Assembly (NCBI GenBank): GCA_037043455.1
Contig: JAWPHD010010332.1
Coordinates: 1 to 64,000 of the forward strand
Length of the DNA: 64,000 nucleotides
Reading direction: 5' to 3'
Origin: Cyrtodaria siliqua
Taxonomy: Eukaryota > Mollusca > Bivalvia > Adapedonta > Hiatellidae
Shown here piece by piece: positions 11,132-22,071 of the stretch. The notes beneath the pieces are model-generated. The model saw only the letters and a list, made by a program, of their open reading frames with translations, had not been told where the DNA came from and did not search any database. The position numbers and the translations under genes are program-made. Within the stretch, counting starts at the first letter, position 1; every line of letters starts with the position of its first letter.

Positions 11132-11299
11132 TTTTGATCTGTAAATATCAGAGACATCATCCTTCCAGTTTGTGTTTTCTGTGATATTCTGGCCAAGGAA
11201 CTGACATAACATTTACTGAAAAAAAATGTGATAACCTGTTCAAAATTACGTTTTAAATATTTTAATTTTACAACATGCAAATGTTTTAAGTCAAAATTA

Positions 11300-11393
11300 A
11301 GGTTTTATTTCATACCTCAGCCAACCCCGTTTTCGCTTCTTTGAGAAGAGGTTGGATGGGGTAAGAAAGTTAATACTCGGACCACGTAATGTT
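11300..11393 (+). repeat. Short palindromic repeat, inverted partner of 2.26 kb
   Basis: From 'ggttttatttcatacc' to 'cggaccacgtaatgt' it matches the reverse complement of 2258-2352. It has its own internal hairpin ('ccaaccccgtttt...aggttggatgggg'). It lies just downstream of the LINE 3' end. Confidence 0.6.
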
Positions 11394-12130
11394 TGTATTT
11401 GTTGTTCTAAATTGTTTCAATTAATTTCGATACAAACATGTTCTAAAAATGGATGTTGTTATTTTTTCCAATTTACATGCTCTGAATTATATTCACACTG
11501 ATCTGAGGACCAATATAATATGTAGTTTTCACTAGTTAAACTCATGTTTTTTTTAAAAGCTTTCGTAATCAACACAATTGATGTGTAACGAATGTTACAT
11601 GTACACAGACAATATAATCACATAACATATTCAGCGACATGCATTATGAAAACCTCTGTTATAGTTAATTTGAAACAACAATGAATTTGGTTTGTCTCAT
11701 ATATTGTATCTTACGTAAACATTGTTATAGATATCCCTTTAATTGTGATTTTTTTTTGTTGAAAATTCCAAACGCTGTTTACTTCGTTTTATTGAGAAAC
11801 AGCGTATACCGTTTAATAAATGTATTTCAAATAAAGCTTAGAAACATTGCATTCCAGATACTAAACTAAAATAAAATCTGAGTTACAGACTACAAAATCA
11901 TTCATGCATAAGCAAAGGCATTCTCCCAATTTTTCCAAAAATTCTTCAATATTCTATATACTTGTTAGCGGCAATGTATTTAACCAACCAGTGATTTAAA
12001 GTCCAGAGCACTGCGAGCTATTGTGAATGACACACCCGAATAGAACGGCACTATCCATTACGCACTTATTTCTGACAAACAGATTACTTAATGAGTAAAA
12101 TTGGAATTTATGTTATTTTTCATGATGACT
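11394..12130. other. AT-rich spacer, no gene
   Basis: I see no coding, RNA or repeat signal that I can name. A 62-codon open frame at 11,681-11,869 has no recognisable features. Confidence 0.5.
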
Positions 12131-12169
12131 GAGTATGGATTAGTGAATTAGGCCCTGGAAGACACTCAA

Positions 12170-12260
12170 AACAATCAAGACATGAGATATAGGTCCTATA
12201 GAAACCACAGCGTCCAAACGCAATGGCATCGTAGGTCCGCACTTTGCTACAAACAAAGAG
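12170..12260 (-). repeat. Inverted repeat partner of 13,045-13,130
   Basis: 'ggtcctatagaaaccacagc' and 'caatggcatcgtaggtccgc' here are the reverse complement of the sequence at 13,045-13,130. The pair encloses the SINE-like and Penelope-like sequences between them. Confidence 0.65.
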
Positions 12261-12309
12261 CAATATTCAATTATACAATGAAAAAGACCAAATAAAACAT
12301 AAAGGGTAG

Positions 12310-12368
12310 TGAGGCCTCTATAGCCCAGTGGCCCACAAGCGGAAGGTAGTGGGTTCAAACCCCGCCAG
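12310..12368 (+). other. tRNA-derived SINE head
   Basis: 'tatagcccagtggc' (A-box type) and 'gtgggttcaaaccccgcc' (B-box type) are 25 bases apart, close to tRNA spacing. No complete acceptor stem is visible, so this is more likely a SINE head than a functional tRNA. Confidence 0.5.
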
Positions 12369-12659
12369 ATGCTGGTCTCTCCATTTCATGTTTCATTAAT
12401 TCATTGCTTATCATTCATCACCATTTCTGCAAAATTCCCCCTTCTCAGCCCTAAGATGTGCTTCATGAGTAGTTATTAGCTCACTGCTGTCTTGTGACGA
12501 TGTTAGGCCGACGTTCACCGAAGAGGGATAGGGAAGCTGTAGACAGAAATTCGTTGGTTTTTCGTATTGCGCGTCTAAAGTATGCAATGGCCAGTAGCCT
12601 AGTATTGGCATAGTATATTGAATGGAGTAACATAGAGTACTATGGGGAGGCTGTTTCAC

Positions 12660-13020
12660 AGCAATAGACAATAACATGACCTTTCGTCCCTCGGGTTTTC
12701 TGGTCGTACCCTAGATTGGTTTTCTCTTTAGCTGCAACTACTATGGTTGTTCAGTACGATTCTGGATACATCCTGAGATGTTTATTATTTTGTATGTGTA
12801 TCTTTAGTTAGTTTCTCTGGATGTGGACTTTATTGTTAGAGAATTCCTTTTGATGGGATGTAGTTTTGTTTACACTGTCTTGTCTATTTGGGCGCTGAAG
12901 ACAGGATAATAGCGAGGATTGTGCGCATATAAAATCGATTCAAGCTAACCAGTAGGCCTTATTGCCTACTGACCGTTCCAAGTCGGTAACCCTGTCTTCA
13001 CCATCCTTTCTGGTTTTTTT
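12660..13020 (+). mobile_element. Diverged Penelope-like 3' tail
   Basis: The order of blocks is the same as in the main family ('tacactgtcttgtc', 'gccttattgcctactgaccgttccaagtcggtaaccctg') but the sequence is clearly different, so this is a second subfamily. It is inverted relative to the copy at 13,370-14,110. The two could form a long hairpin with a spacer of about 350 bases. Confidence 0.6.
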
Positions 13021-13044
13021 TGTCTCTTTCATTGTAGTTTCTAG

Positions 13045-13130
13045 TCCTTGTTTGCAGTACAGTGCGGACCTACGATGCCATTGCGTTCGGACGCTGTGGT
13101 TTCTATAGGACCCTATATATCATTTTTCAT
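13045..13130 (+). repeat. Inverted repeat partner of 12,170-12,260
   Basis: 'gcggacctacgatgccattg' and 'acgctgtggtttctatagga' match the reverse strand of the earlier segment. No coding function is seen; the forward frame through it is not recognisable. Confidence 0.65.
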
Positions 13131-13369
13131 ATCAGCAATGTCCCAGAAACAGTGCAATCCAAAGGAAAAAAGAGAAACATCAGGTGAACTGCGGGTGAAC
13201 AGCGAGAGTCGTCGTAGAAATGGAATATACAGCGAGGCTCCAGCAGAATGTAGGTCAAAACAGATCACCATCCAGTAGGCGGGACAAAAGCAGAGCTGGC
13301 GAAAGACGGAGTGAGAGAAAGCGAAAGAAAGTAGGAGATAAAAGGGCTTGAGAAAGTGGGCAAAATAAA

Positions 13370-14110
13370 CAACAACAAAAAATGGTGAAGACAGGGTTAC
13401 CAACTTGGAAGGGTTAGTAGGCAATAAGGCCTTACAGGGTAGCTTGACTCGATTTTATGTGTGCACAATCATCACTATTATCCAGTCTTCAGCGCCCAAT
13501 TAGACACGACAGTGTAAACAAAACTACATCCTATCAAAAGGAATTATCTTACAATAAAGTACACATCCAGAGAAACTAACAATAGAAACTCTATAATGTT
13601 GTTGTAAAGCTATATAAAATACAAAATAAGAAACATCTCGGCATGTATACATAATGGTACTGAACAACCACGGCAGTTGCAGCCAAAGAGAAAAACAATC
13701 TAGTGTACGACCAGAAAACCCGAGGGAAGAAAGCTCATGCACCTACCTCCCTTGGTCGGGGTTTCAGTAGATGCAATCACAGAGTCCCAATAATATGTCC
13801 AGTCATCGCACAAGGGAAAAGTGAACCGTAGTGACTTAGAGGGATCAATGACTAAACATGCAGTGCGTTGTAATACTAAAGGGTCGTACCCTTTTCTGAC
13901 GAACTTCCTGATTAATTGTGTAAAGTGGTCAGGAAACCCGCCAGATCCCTTTAACTTCCGAAGTTTATAGACCACATCTCCATAAAATAAGGGTTGTGAA
14001 ATTCGAAGTCGCAGAAGTGTTTTAAAGTTGTACTTCTCCAGTAGGTTTTCGTTGCGGCGGTAGAATTTTGAGAAATATCTACGAAGTTTGTAATATGCTG
14101 AAGAAATTGA
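13370..14110 (-). mobile_element. Diverged Penelope-like element with protein C-terminus
   Basis: On the reverse strand it reads KLRRYFSKFYRRNENLL, a frameshift, FYGDVVYKLRKLKGSGGFPD, LIRKFVRKGYDP and TACLVIDPSK, then RFTFPLCDDWTYYWDS (13,700-13,975 and upstream). These blocks are in the same order as in the 6.2-kb copy, and this copy keeps a longer C-terminus. The non-coding tail runs to 13,370. Upstream of 14,110 the reverse transcriptase is missing, so the copy is 5'-truncated. Confidence 0.7.
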
Positions 14111-15190
14111 TTTCGATCATTGAAGTCTATAACATCATTTCAAACTCTAGCAAAACTGGGAGATATAAACCCCGTATGATTTACTGCAAATTAACCTCAA
14201 GTATGGATAATGCAGCAGTGTAATGTTAATATAGAAAACCAATTTTCCACTTGAAAAATCCCCCAAAAAGGTGGGGTCACAAGACATGTAAGAAATTAAT
14301 TGTTTGTTTACTAAACAGGTCAAGGGTACAGCTGTTTTCATTGATGGTTGCTCACAAAATGTAAACATAGAGTCGATTTAAAAAATGTTCATCAGTTATC
14401 CAGTAAAATCTATTAATATACTTCTTATATATACAACCATAAAATCGAATAGAAATGGGCAGTTTTCCCTTACTTATAATGCTCATTTCCATCAAAAAAG
14501 GAGGGATTACTTTTTATTATAGTAACTATATCTACACCTCGGATGTTTACATTTAATTAGTGGTGGTACACCTGCAAGAGAAGTTAAGTATTGCATGGAT
14601 ACCTTCCAGTTTCACGTAAACATTGCGAAGCGAAACTCCAAATAAACGCATTCTTATGAACACGTACCAACACGGGCCATGTGCAGATATTTAATATAAC
14701 CAATCAGAAATTTGCAATTAGCAATTGAAAAAAAGAATGCTCAGAAAATATTGCCTTTAAATCTTTATAGTTTTGCTTGCAGTCGTAGTAAATACAGATG
14801 GCAAAGAATACAATGCCTTTAAAATGTTATATTTTTGCTTGCAGTCACAGTAAAAACAGATGACAAAATTTCATATTAAAAGTATAAGATATTAAAGAAT
14901 AAATATCGAAAGTAATCAAACCATACAATATTTAAGTTAAAACTAAATATCAAAGAATATGATATCAAAGTATGGAATATCGTGCGAATAAAACGCATGG
15001 TACAAAATATGCTTTCCGATTAAAATAAAATATGGCAATAAGCTGCAATTGAAAATTGATTATCATAATAAGAAATGAGCAACTTAGAATTGTAATTCAA
15101 TGTGTTCCATCCGTTTCAAGGCGTGGTCCAAGATTGTGGAAGACTGATGTCTCTGAATGCTACATTAAAAGTTCGAGTTCCATTTTGAAT
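14111..15190. repeat. Spacer with a local tandem duplication
   Basis: No gene is recognised. A unit of about 60 bases starting 'cctttaaa' and containing 'ttttgcttgcagtc' and 'acagatg' is present twice in a row (14,752-14,813 and 14,814-14,870). The rest is AT-rich. Confidence 0.5.
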
Positions 15191-15197
15191 TGGTTGT

Positions 15198-15243
15198 TAT
15201 TCGCACGCACGCACGCACGCACGCACACACACACAAACACACA
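15198..15243. repeat. Microsatellite (CACG)n / (CA)n
   Basis: 'cgcacgcacgcacgcacgca' passes into a CA run. Confidence 0.9.
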
Positions 15244-16171
15244 ATAAAACAACGTTTAACCGAAGCAGCTTACCTTTTCAGTATTCACCAGTTGTATTTA
15301 AATGGATGAACTAAGCGCAGCAAAACACAATTATAACATGACATAAGTGATTTCAATAATTCAGCTTCCCTGTTTTAAGGTTATCGCTTGACGTTTTCAT
15401 AGATCAGTCTACTGAAGGGTAGCATGCGGTAATATTTCCGGGATCTTTACGTCCGGGATTTTTTACGGAGCATAATGAAAGTGTTAGTGAAACTGAACTG
15501 AATGAAACCGCAAGTATTGGAATGAAATAAGTGCTAATCTGTTTTTTCATGGAATAATACTCATAGATCCACGAATATATAACGAGAAAGTTTAGTGTTG
15601 AATCGGTTTTATTTATAATAAATAACAAACTAATGGCTCCTTTAATATTTAGAAAAACCTTAGTTAAAGGTTGCGTATAAGCTTGGATCTCGCAATCTAC
15701 ACAATGGAATGAAACGGCAGGCATGTATTATTCATTACAAGACCACAACAAGGAGCCACGTTACATAAATCTTTGCTTTTATTTTAACAAAATTAAGGCG
15801 CTTTTTTACTTAATAAAAAAAGCAGTTTCATCTTTTCGAGTCATTTTAAAAAATGATTTCTAATTTGTATCGATTTTCATTTGCAGGATTATATCAATAA
15901 AATCTTGGCCAGTTTTCAAAATAAACACAACTGACGCATTCGTTGTGTAAATATTGATGTTGATAATTAAAAATATCAACACTTATTTCAGTTTTCATAA
16001 TTTTAATAATTATTTCAAAGAACAACAAAAACAATTGTTGCATTCCTATCTCTTCACAGGCCAACAGTCATGTTTATTTGCTTATCGGCAGATTTGTCAT
16101 TTGTTAAGTGATAATTGATTGTCATTGTGCATGATGTCACACTATAACTTAACGCGATGGCGAATAAACTA
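15244..16171. other. AT-rich spacer, no gene
   Basis: A 106-codon reverse-strand frame at 15,404-15,724 shows no family resemblance, so no gene is called. Nothing else is seen. Confidence 0.45.
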
Positions 16172-16642
16172 TACTGAAAGGAAAAAGAAACGTGACACGG
16201 AAATTTCCGCTATACATTGTCTATACTGCACGCTTAATTCCATATATATTCCAAGGAATCCCATGATGTTTTGTAAAACAAAAATTGCAGTTAGTTAGAG
16301 AAAGGACACAACTGAGATGTTGTAGACGTTTTAATCATAGTAAACGTTGTAACAAGAAATTCATAAATGTTGAAGTTCCTCTTTGAAAAAGTGAGTCATT
16401 TCAGTACTGTATTTAACGTAAAGAGTTTGCAAACTTTTGCATCATATTTTTGCGCACATGCTTGAGTCAAACGCGTACTCTGTCAATAATGAACCTTTGC
16501 AGGAATAGTATTTGCTGTGTTACGTGTTGTTTTAGTCTCCGAAAGAAAAGATCTTACGTAGCCATGTACCATTCGAGTAACAGCAGCATATTGTACATAC
16601 AATACATAGCGGAAATTCCCGCGTTTCTTTTTCCTTTTAGTA
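16172..16642. mobile_element. Mariner-type MITE, copy 1
   Basis: The ends 'ctgaaaggaaaaagaaacg' and 'cgtttctttttccttttag' are inverted and flanked by TA. The inverted similarity continues through 'ggaaatttccgctata' and 'tagcggaaattcccgc'. The interior matches, in reverse orientation, the element at 55,559-56,042. With about 467 bases and no transposase it is non-autonomous. The TA target and TIR length suggest the Tc1/mariner superfamily. Confidence 0.7.
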
Positions 16643-17934
16643 TAGTTTCAATGTACCCAGAGAGAAGCAAAGTCTCACTTCCAATTGCATCTAAGCTTAA
16701 AAAACAACATCTGTTGATATTTCTACTTAGCACTTGAGCTGACAAAAACTGCCAAAGGGCGACATTAGCCGTTGTTGCTGAGAATATATTGTTTTCAATC
16801 AGGCATTTTTGTTGAAGACGCATCTAAACATTAAGTGATTATCTGAGTGCTGTGTGGTTTTTTGCTTTGAAACATTATACAATAATCATTAAAGCACCTT
16901 TGATATAACTCCATTGAAAAGGGTTTAATTTCAATTTGCGCTATCAATGCATAATGCGTTTTTTATCAGTAATACATAGTTGTATGGCGTGCCATCGGAT
17001 ATCCCTGCACTATTTAATCGGACAGAGATAAGCAAGTATCACATGTTTCCACAAAGGCATATTATACGGTTTCGGGCATACCATATATAGGTATGTCTTA
17101 CTTTAACATTTAAGTTCAATATTTCAGACAAATTGGAAACCAAATAATTTGTTTAAATAAACCATTATACCATCTGTTATAGGAATACAAACTAAGACAT
17201 ATATATATATAATACTCATGGTCAATAACATTGCACCACTAAACAAATCCCTTTAAACGTTAGAATTAGATACATTTTGGACCAAATATGATATCATCCA
17301 TATAACAACGAGTCAGTATTTAACCTTTGTTAACTGCATATCTCGATTTAGTGCATTCCACATTTTAATGGTGTGCTGGTAGTAACTGTAGACTGATCAA
17401 ACTAGTATATATATAATCACGATTAGGGATTGCACTTTGTGCAGAGTTTATAGTTGCTGTCAGCACCCTTTGTAGGTCAATTCTTCTTTATTCACATTAT
17501 AGAACTTTAATAAAACACTGTCACACGCATGAAAATATAAATTGTCTACTGGGAGACAGATTCATAAAAGCTTATAGCTTACTTCTGAATCCCATTCCTG
17601 ATTGTATATTTAGTTATGTAATTCATGTAAATGTATAATTGTATGATGCAAAATGTATAATTATACTATTTGTGAATAAAATATGTTTAAACTAATATGG
17701 CGTTTGTTTATTAATAAAATCAAAGTATTATAGTCTCCAATGGAATACGCTGGTTAATATTAATCAAATATTTGTTTCCATATTGGTCCAGTTAATTTGT
17801 TCAAGGTGTACCACGTTCACCTATTTTAGTCGCCAGGATGACAGACGGGTGAATTAGGTACCATAGTCAATCAAAAACACGCACAGATGTTTTTTTTAAA
17901 GATGACTAAAAGGCAAGACACGACATCACAAACA
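16643..17934. other. AT-rich spacer, no gene
   Basis: It contains a short AT run near 17,200 and a duplicated 'gtataatt' area near 17,640. I recognise no gene or repeat family. Confidence 0.45.
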
Positions 17935-18100
17935 TAAAAAGGTTGACAATAGGGCTACCGCCTTGGAACGGTGAATGGCCAAAAGGAAATGCTGATGGTT
18001 TTAAACCACGTTCGAGGGCGCATCATACTTCAGTCCTACCCTATTGCCATCCCAATTAAACGGGGCAGTGTAAATAAAGATATCCCCTCCAGGTCTTTAA
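17935..18100 (-). mobile_element. Penelope-like 3' tail fragment
   Basis: 'gttgacaatagggctaccgc', 'ccttggaacggt' and 'aacggggcagtgtaaataaa' identify the family. Only about 165 bases are left. Confidence 0.6.
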
Positions 18101-18680
18101 CAAACCATTCATCAAAGTTGTAAATGCAACAGGGTCAATTAAAGCGACGTCTTCCGATTACCCAGCCTTGTTTTGATTGGAAATGTCTCAGAAATAAAAA
18201 AAAATTATATTTCGCTTCAAATCATACATACTATATACAATACAAGACAATACAAATATTTTATTTCAGTCTCACCTCTTATAGCATTAAGTTACAAATA
18301 AAATTATTACAAAGTATACATGATATTTATAAAAGCAATCAGAGTGTCGCTACATAGAGCTATGAGAGACTACTAAAACGTAAAACTCTGTACATTGCAA
18401 GTAAAATTAATACTATTTTCTAATTAAGGGTTTATAAAAATGCATAACTGCATATATTTACATTTTCATCACAGCATTCACATACATGACACCACTTAAA
18501 GAAAATTAAAATACATAGTTATATGTGATAATTGCTCTTAAAAGTACTACAAAACTGTTCATCAGATCCTATATACATATTTACATTTAAGATATCATTT
18601 ATACAGTATATTTCTTCTTTTCCATAAAATTTCATTGCAGAATTTTCCAGATAACCTTATTAAATGTTCGTTATAACAGC

Positions 18681-19068
18681 TTAATATAAAATACATCTGT
18701 TCTGAAATGAATTTATATCTGAGGTCAGATCTGTATGTTCGAAATACACATTTCTAATATCTTCGTGTAATGGACACGACAAGAGTACGTGCTCCTCCTT
18801 TTCGACAACGTTTTTACAGTGAAAACAAGTTCTCTCAATTACATTTAATCTCTCATAATCCAGTCTCGAGTCGATTAGGTGCAACACCACAACGAAATTT
18901 GGAATAAGCACTTCTGTGTCCACGTGGCATAATGCATTTTATATACCTTTCAGTTTCAAAACCTATTTTAAACTTGTTATAGGTTCTTAACTTGTTGCAA
19001 CCTGTTCCTTGGCGCGCATTTTCTCTATTGACGTCATTGAACCAATAAATTCTGAACTTATCAAACAT
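18681..19068 (-). pseudogene. LINE C-terminal zinc-knuckle region
   Basis: Two overlapping frames give RSAYSKFRCGVAPNRLETG, then RLNVIERTCFHCKNVVEKEE, then HVLLSCPLHEDIR. The pattern CX2C...HX4C (CFHC...HVLLSC) is the knuckle at the end of many LINE ORF2 proteins. A frameshift lies between the 'FRCGVAP' and 'RLNVIERTC' parts. Confidence 0.7.
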
Positions 19069-19109
19069 ATAGTTACATACACATTCATTTATGATGTTTA
19101 TATTAGTAT

Positions 19110-19502
19110 CTAATTGTTTTTACAATTTCGACCTGCGCAGGAATCTGCCCATTTGTTGATTTTAGCATTCAGTCTATGGTCTTCCATCGTATGTAATCGG
19201 TTCCAATGACCAACGATCATTGTCCACTGTTTTACTGATGTTGGCTTCCAACCAATGTCCCCTTGAACGGCAGCGTTGGGCGTGTATCGACATACACCCA
19301 TGAAGAACCTTGCAGCTCGTAACTGTAGTGCATTAATGCACGCAAACGGTTTATTATCCCAAACATCTGCACCGTAGTTGACAACACTACAGACCATTGG
19401 TGTAAGTTTTGTATGGGAGGCCTCCGAACGATTTAAATTTTTAAATGACCAGGCTGAAAGCTCGATTAGCTGATTTTGCAACATTCTTGGCCATATCATC
19501 AT
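19110..19502 (-). pseudogene. LINE post-RT connection region
   Basis: The 130-residue frame contains VCSVVNYGADVWDNKPF, LQLRAARFFMGVCRYTPNAA and GDIGWKPTSVKQW. This resembles the region after the RT of many LINEs ('..Y.AEVWG....I...Q....R..LG....TP...V..E.G..P'). There is no independent catalytic motif. Confidence 0.65.
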
Positions 19503-19607
19503 ACTTTCAATGTTCAGTTAGCAGCAGTCCAATATATGTATAGCTATTAACGATACGTAATTGCATATCCCCACAATAAAATACGACCGCTGTTTTTGGT
19601 ATGGATG

Positions 19608-20040
19608 TTAGTCTAAAGTGAACGGTGTTTGATTTTTTCTCCATTTACTGTCATGCAATTGCACCATATACTCGTCCAGCATAAGCTGTAGTTCACTTTC
19701 AGAGCCATCTAGCAGTACCAAATCATCAACATACAGCAGAACTGACACAGCTGCACTTCCAATAGTTACACCTATATTTAAACTATTTATTTTCTCGATA
19801 AGGTCATTAATATAAAGATTAAATACAATTGTTGACAAATTACAGCCTTGTTTAAGTCCACAATTTACAGTGAACCAATCTGTTTTTAGTCCGTTTATTC
19901 CTACACAGCAGCTAACTCCATCGTATAATGATCTTATTGCTGTAAACATTCTTCTGGATATTCCTTTATCTTTCAACTTTTTAAACAGAATGTTTCTATC
20001 AATTGCATATATGCCTTTTTAAAATCAATCAAGGCTACAA
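19608..20040 (-). pseudogene. LINE reverse transcriptase palm
   Basis: Motif A is in ALIDFKKAY (near 20,020), followed by a frameshift, then KLKDKGISRRMFTAIRSLYD, NGLKTDWFTVNCGLKQGCNL (motif B, KQGC) and SVLLYVDDLVLLDGSES (motif C). The usual YADD or FADD is YVDD here. The frame breaks within 60 residues of motif C. Confidence 0.7.
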
Positions 20041-20165
20041 ACGTTGACAATCTTTTAAATTTCCGAGTGTCTAACTATGGAGGTAATTGATACAACATGA
20101 TCTATTGTACTACGCCCTTTCCAAAACCCGTTTTCAGCATCATTAATAATAGTATTATTATGTTC

Positions 20166-20432
20166 TCATTGTGTTAAACGAGCGTTAAGAATATTGCAAT
20201 ATAGCTTGTAAACAGCTGGTGTTATATGTATTCCACAATAGGAAAGTGGATCTCGAGAGTCTAATGTTGATGACTTTGGTATGGGGTTTATTATACCTTG
20301 TTTCCACATATTTGGTATGCGTCCTAGTGCGAAACTTCGATTGAACAATGAACAGAGTACATTCAATAGCTTAGGACATTTTAATATTTCTGATGGGATA
20401 GAATCGAATCCTTCGGATTTATTCTGTTTCAT
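20166..20432 (-). pseudogene. LINE reverse transcriptase N-terminal (fingers) region
   Basis: The translation NKSEGFDSIPSEILK matches the RT1 pattern 'K..G.D.IP.E.LK'. PNMWKQGIINPIPKSSTLDS then corresponds to the 'P..W..G.I.PI.K' block, and SYCGIHITPAVYKLYCNIL to 'YRGI.L.....K.....L'. A fragment covering the same stretch is found at 21,846-22,071. Confidence 0.75.
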
Positions 20433-20705
20433 TTTACTTAGTCCAAGATTAATTTCCGTAAGGTTTATTAGGTCGTTGAAACACGCTAGAGATTCATTAT
20501 GATTACTATCTTCCGTTAAAACATCTTCAGTGATTATATTAGTTAAAATAGGATTTTAAAGTGTTTTAAACTCCGATTTCCAAACAGATAAAACATCATT
20601 AATGCCGTCTCGTGAAACTTCCATAGGAATTTTTTTCTTCTCTCTTGACCAATTCCTATTTTACCTATTTCCTTCCAGAAATATTTCGGATCATTTGTCT
20701 CTAAG

Positions 20706-21330
20706 AAATATAAAAAGATCGGACAGGGTAAGTAGCATTTAAGGAGGACAGTCAACCACAAAACACAGAAACAAACACGCAAACAGACAAACAAGAAGGC
20801 AAAAGTAATAATAAATGCAAACGACATCACAAACACAAAAGGGTTGACAATAGAGCTATCGCCTTGGGACGGTCAGTGACAAAGTAGGTCACTGGGGGGG
20901 GGGGGGGGGGGGGGGGGGCTGGGGTTAAACCGGTTCTAGTGTGCACCAAACCTCACACTTACCCTACTGTCATCCCATTAAAACAGGACAGTAAAATAAA
21001 GAAATCCCCGCTATGATCTAATCTCTAACCAACAAGGCAGCATCAATAGGCAATATAAGTAAAACACAAATATGCTCGTGTAAATATAATACAAAAAAAC
21101 AATAGCCTAGAAAGCCACAATGAAGGTACTCATTGACTGGCAGAAGCCAGAGCAACAAGAGAATAAATCATTAAGGGCACGACAAGAAAGATCATAGACA
21201 AACATCAAACGCCACCGTCCCAATGGGCTTTAGGTAGGCGTCATCATAGGGTCTACAGCCTGTCCGGTCATCGTACAATTACAGAGGAAAGCATAGTGGC
21301 GAACTATAAAAGGGTCTAAGTTGTCAATTT
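20706..21330 (-). mobile_element. Penelope-like 3' tail with a poly-G run
   Basis: This is a nearly full-length tail: 'gatcggacagggtaagtagc', 'ttgacaatagagctatcgcc', 'ggtgcaccaaac'-type block, 'gccaccgtcccaatggg', 'taggtaggcgtcatcatagg'. A run of more than 20 G at about 20,895 replaces the short G tract present in other copies ('ccactggggg'). Confidence 0.75.
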
Positions 21331-21845
21331 CTATTTGTTTATTTTTCACGAATCGTCACGAATTTGCCTTTTGAACTTCTTGAATATTTTCTCTTGCATT
21401 TAAATATATGTCTTAATACGTTACGTCGTTGTCCGTTACTTTTAAGCATATCTTTCTCTGCTTTACATTGTTCATTCCACAGCTGTGACAACTCATTATT
21501 TTCCTACTTTGCGTCTTTTGTTTCACGCCTACATTACGTCTATGTGTGAGCTTGTGACCGTCGGGGTTATAAATTAAGCAACGCTTTCTGTCGGGGATCG
21601 TGGATTTATTAAGGGTAGAATCAATAGTACGGTATAAACCTAAAACAATACGAAATGAATACTTAATATATAAGACTCAAAAAAAGACAAACAAGACAAA
21701 TACGATACACAACCCACGCGGCGGTATTTCATCATTTTAAACATGATATATATGAATAATACACAGTTTTATAACTCCGCTTATTATCCTTGCAGATAAT
21801 AATTATATAAGACTTATAAAATTGAAATTACAATAAAAACCTGGA

Positions 21846-22071
21846 AGAATATTGCAATATAGCTTGTAAACAGCTGGCGTTATATGTATTCCACAATAGT
21901 AAAGTGGATCTCGAGAGTCTAATGTTGATGACTTTGGTATGGGATTTATTATACCTTGTTTCCACTTATTTGGTATGAGTCCTAGTGCGAAACATCGATT
22001 GAACAATGAACAGAGTACATTCAATAGCTTAGGACATTTTAATATTTCTGATGGGATAGAATCGAATATGT
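21846..22071 (-). mobile_element. LINE RT fragment near-identical to 20,187-20,412
   Basis: About 226 bases, from 'agaatattgcaatatagc' to 'gggatagaatcgaat', match the RT fingers block of the neighbouring LINE with roughly ten differences. Both copies share the residues CGIHITPAVYKLYCNIL. Neither side continues into other LINE sequence, so this is an isolated internal piece. Confidence 0.75.

Larger units (their letters stand above)
7561..11140 (+). mobile_element. L1-Tx1-type LINE, 5'-truncated
   Basis: This is the longest LINE in the window. In order it holds an AP-endonuclease C-terminal part (7565-7834), the RT fingers (8816-8868), the palm with motifs A, B and C (9129-9620), the thumb and connection (9617-10,225), and a C-terminal region with a Cys/His knuckle near 10,760-10,830. 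The frame is interrupted many times, so it is inactive. The 5' end (ORF1 and the start of the endonuclease) is missing, the usual result of incomplete reverse transcription. The exact 3' end and target duplication were not found. Confidence 0.8.
18228..20705 (-). mobile_element. Non-LTR retrotransposon (LINE), reverse strand
   Basis: Reading the reverse strand from 20,705, the order is a linker before the RT (NDPKYFWKEIGKIGIG), RT fingers (20,166-20,432), the palm (19,608-20,040), a connection (19,110-19,502), and a C-terminal region with a zinc knuckle (18,681-19,068). The 3' untranslated part ends near 18,228 in an AT-rich tail. The 5' end is missing: at 20,705 it abuts a Penelope-like tail. 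Frameshifts separate the blocks. The general type is RTE/CR1-like; I cannot fix the clade by eye. Confidence 0.75.

Noticed and set aside
12310..12368. Functional tRNA
   Set aside because: A- and B-boxes at near-tRNA spacing but no acceptor stem pairing was visible; treated as a SINE head.
20895..20920. Poly-G run as a G-quadruplex control site
   Set aside because: It lies at a short G tract of the Penelope-like tail, so slippage or a gap artefact is the simpler explanation.
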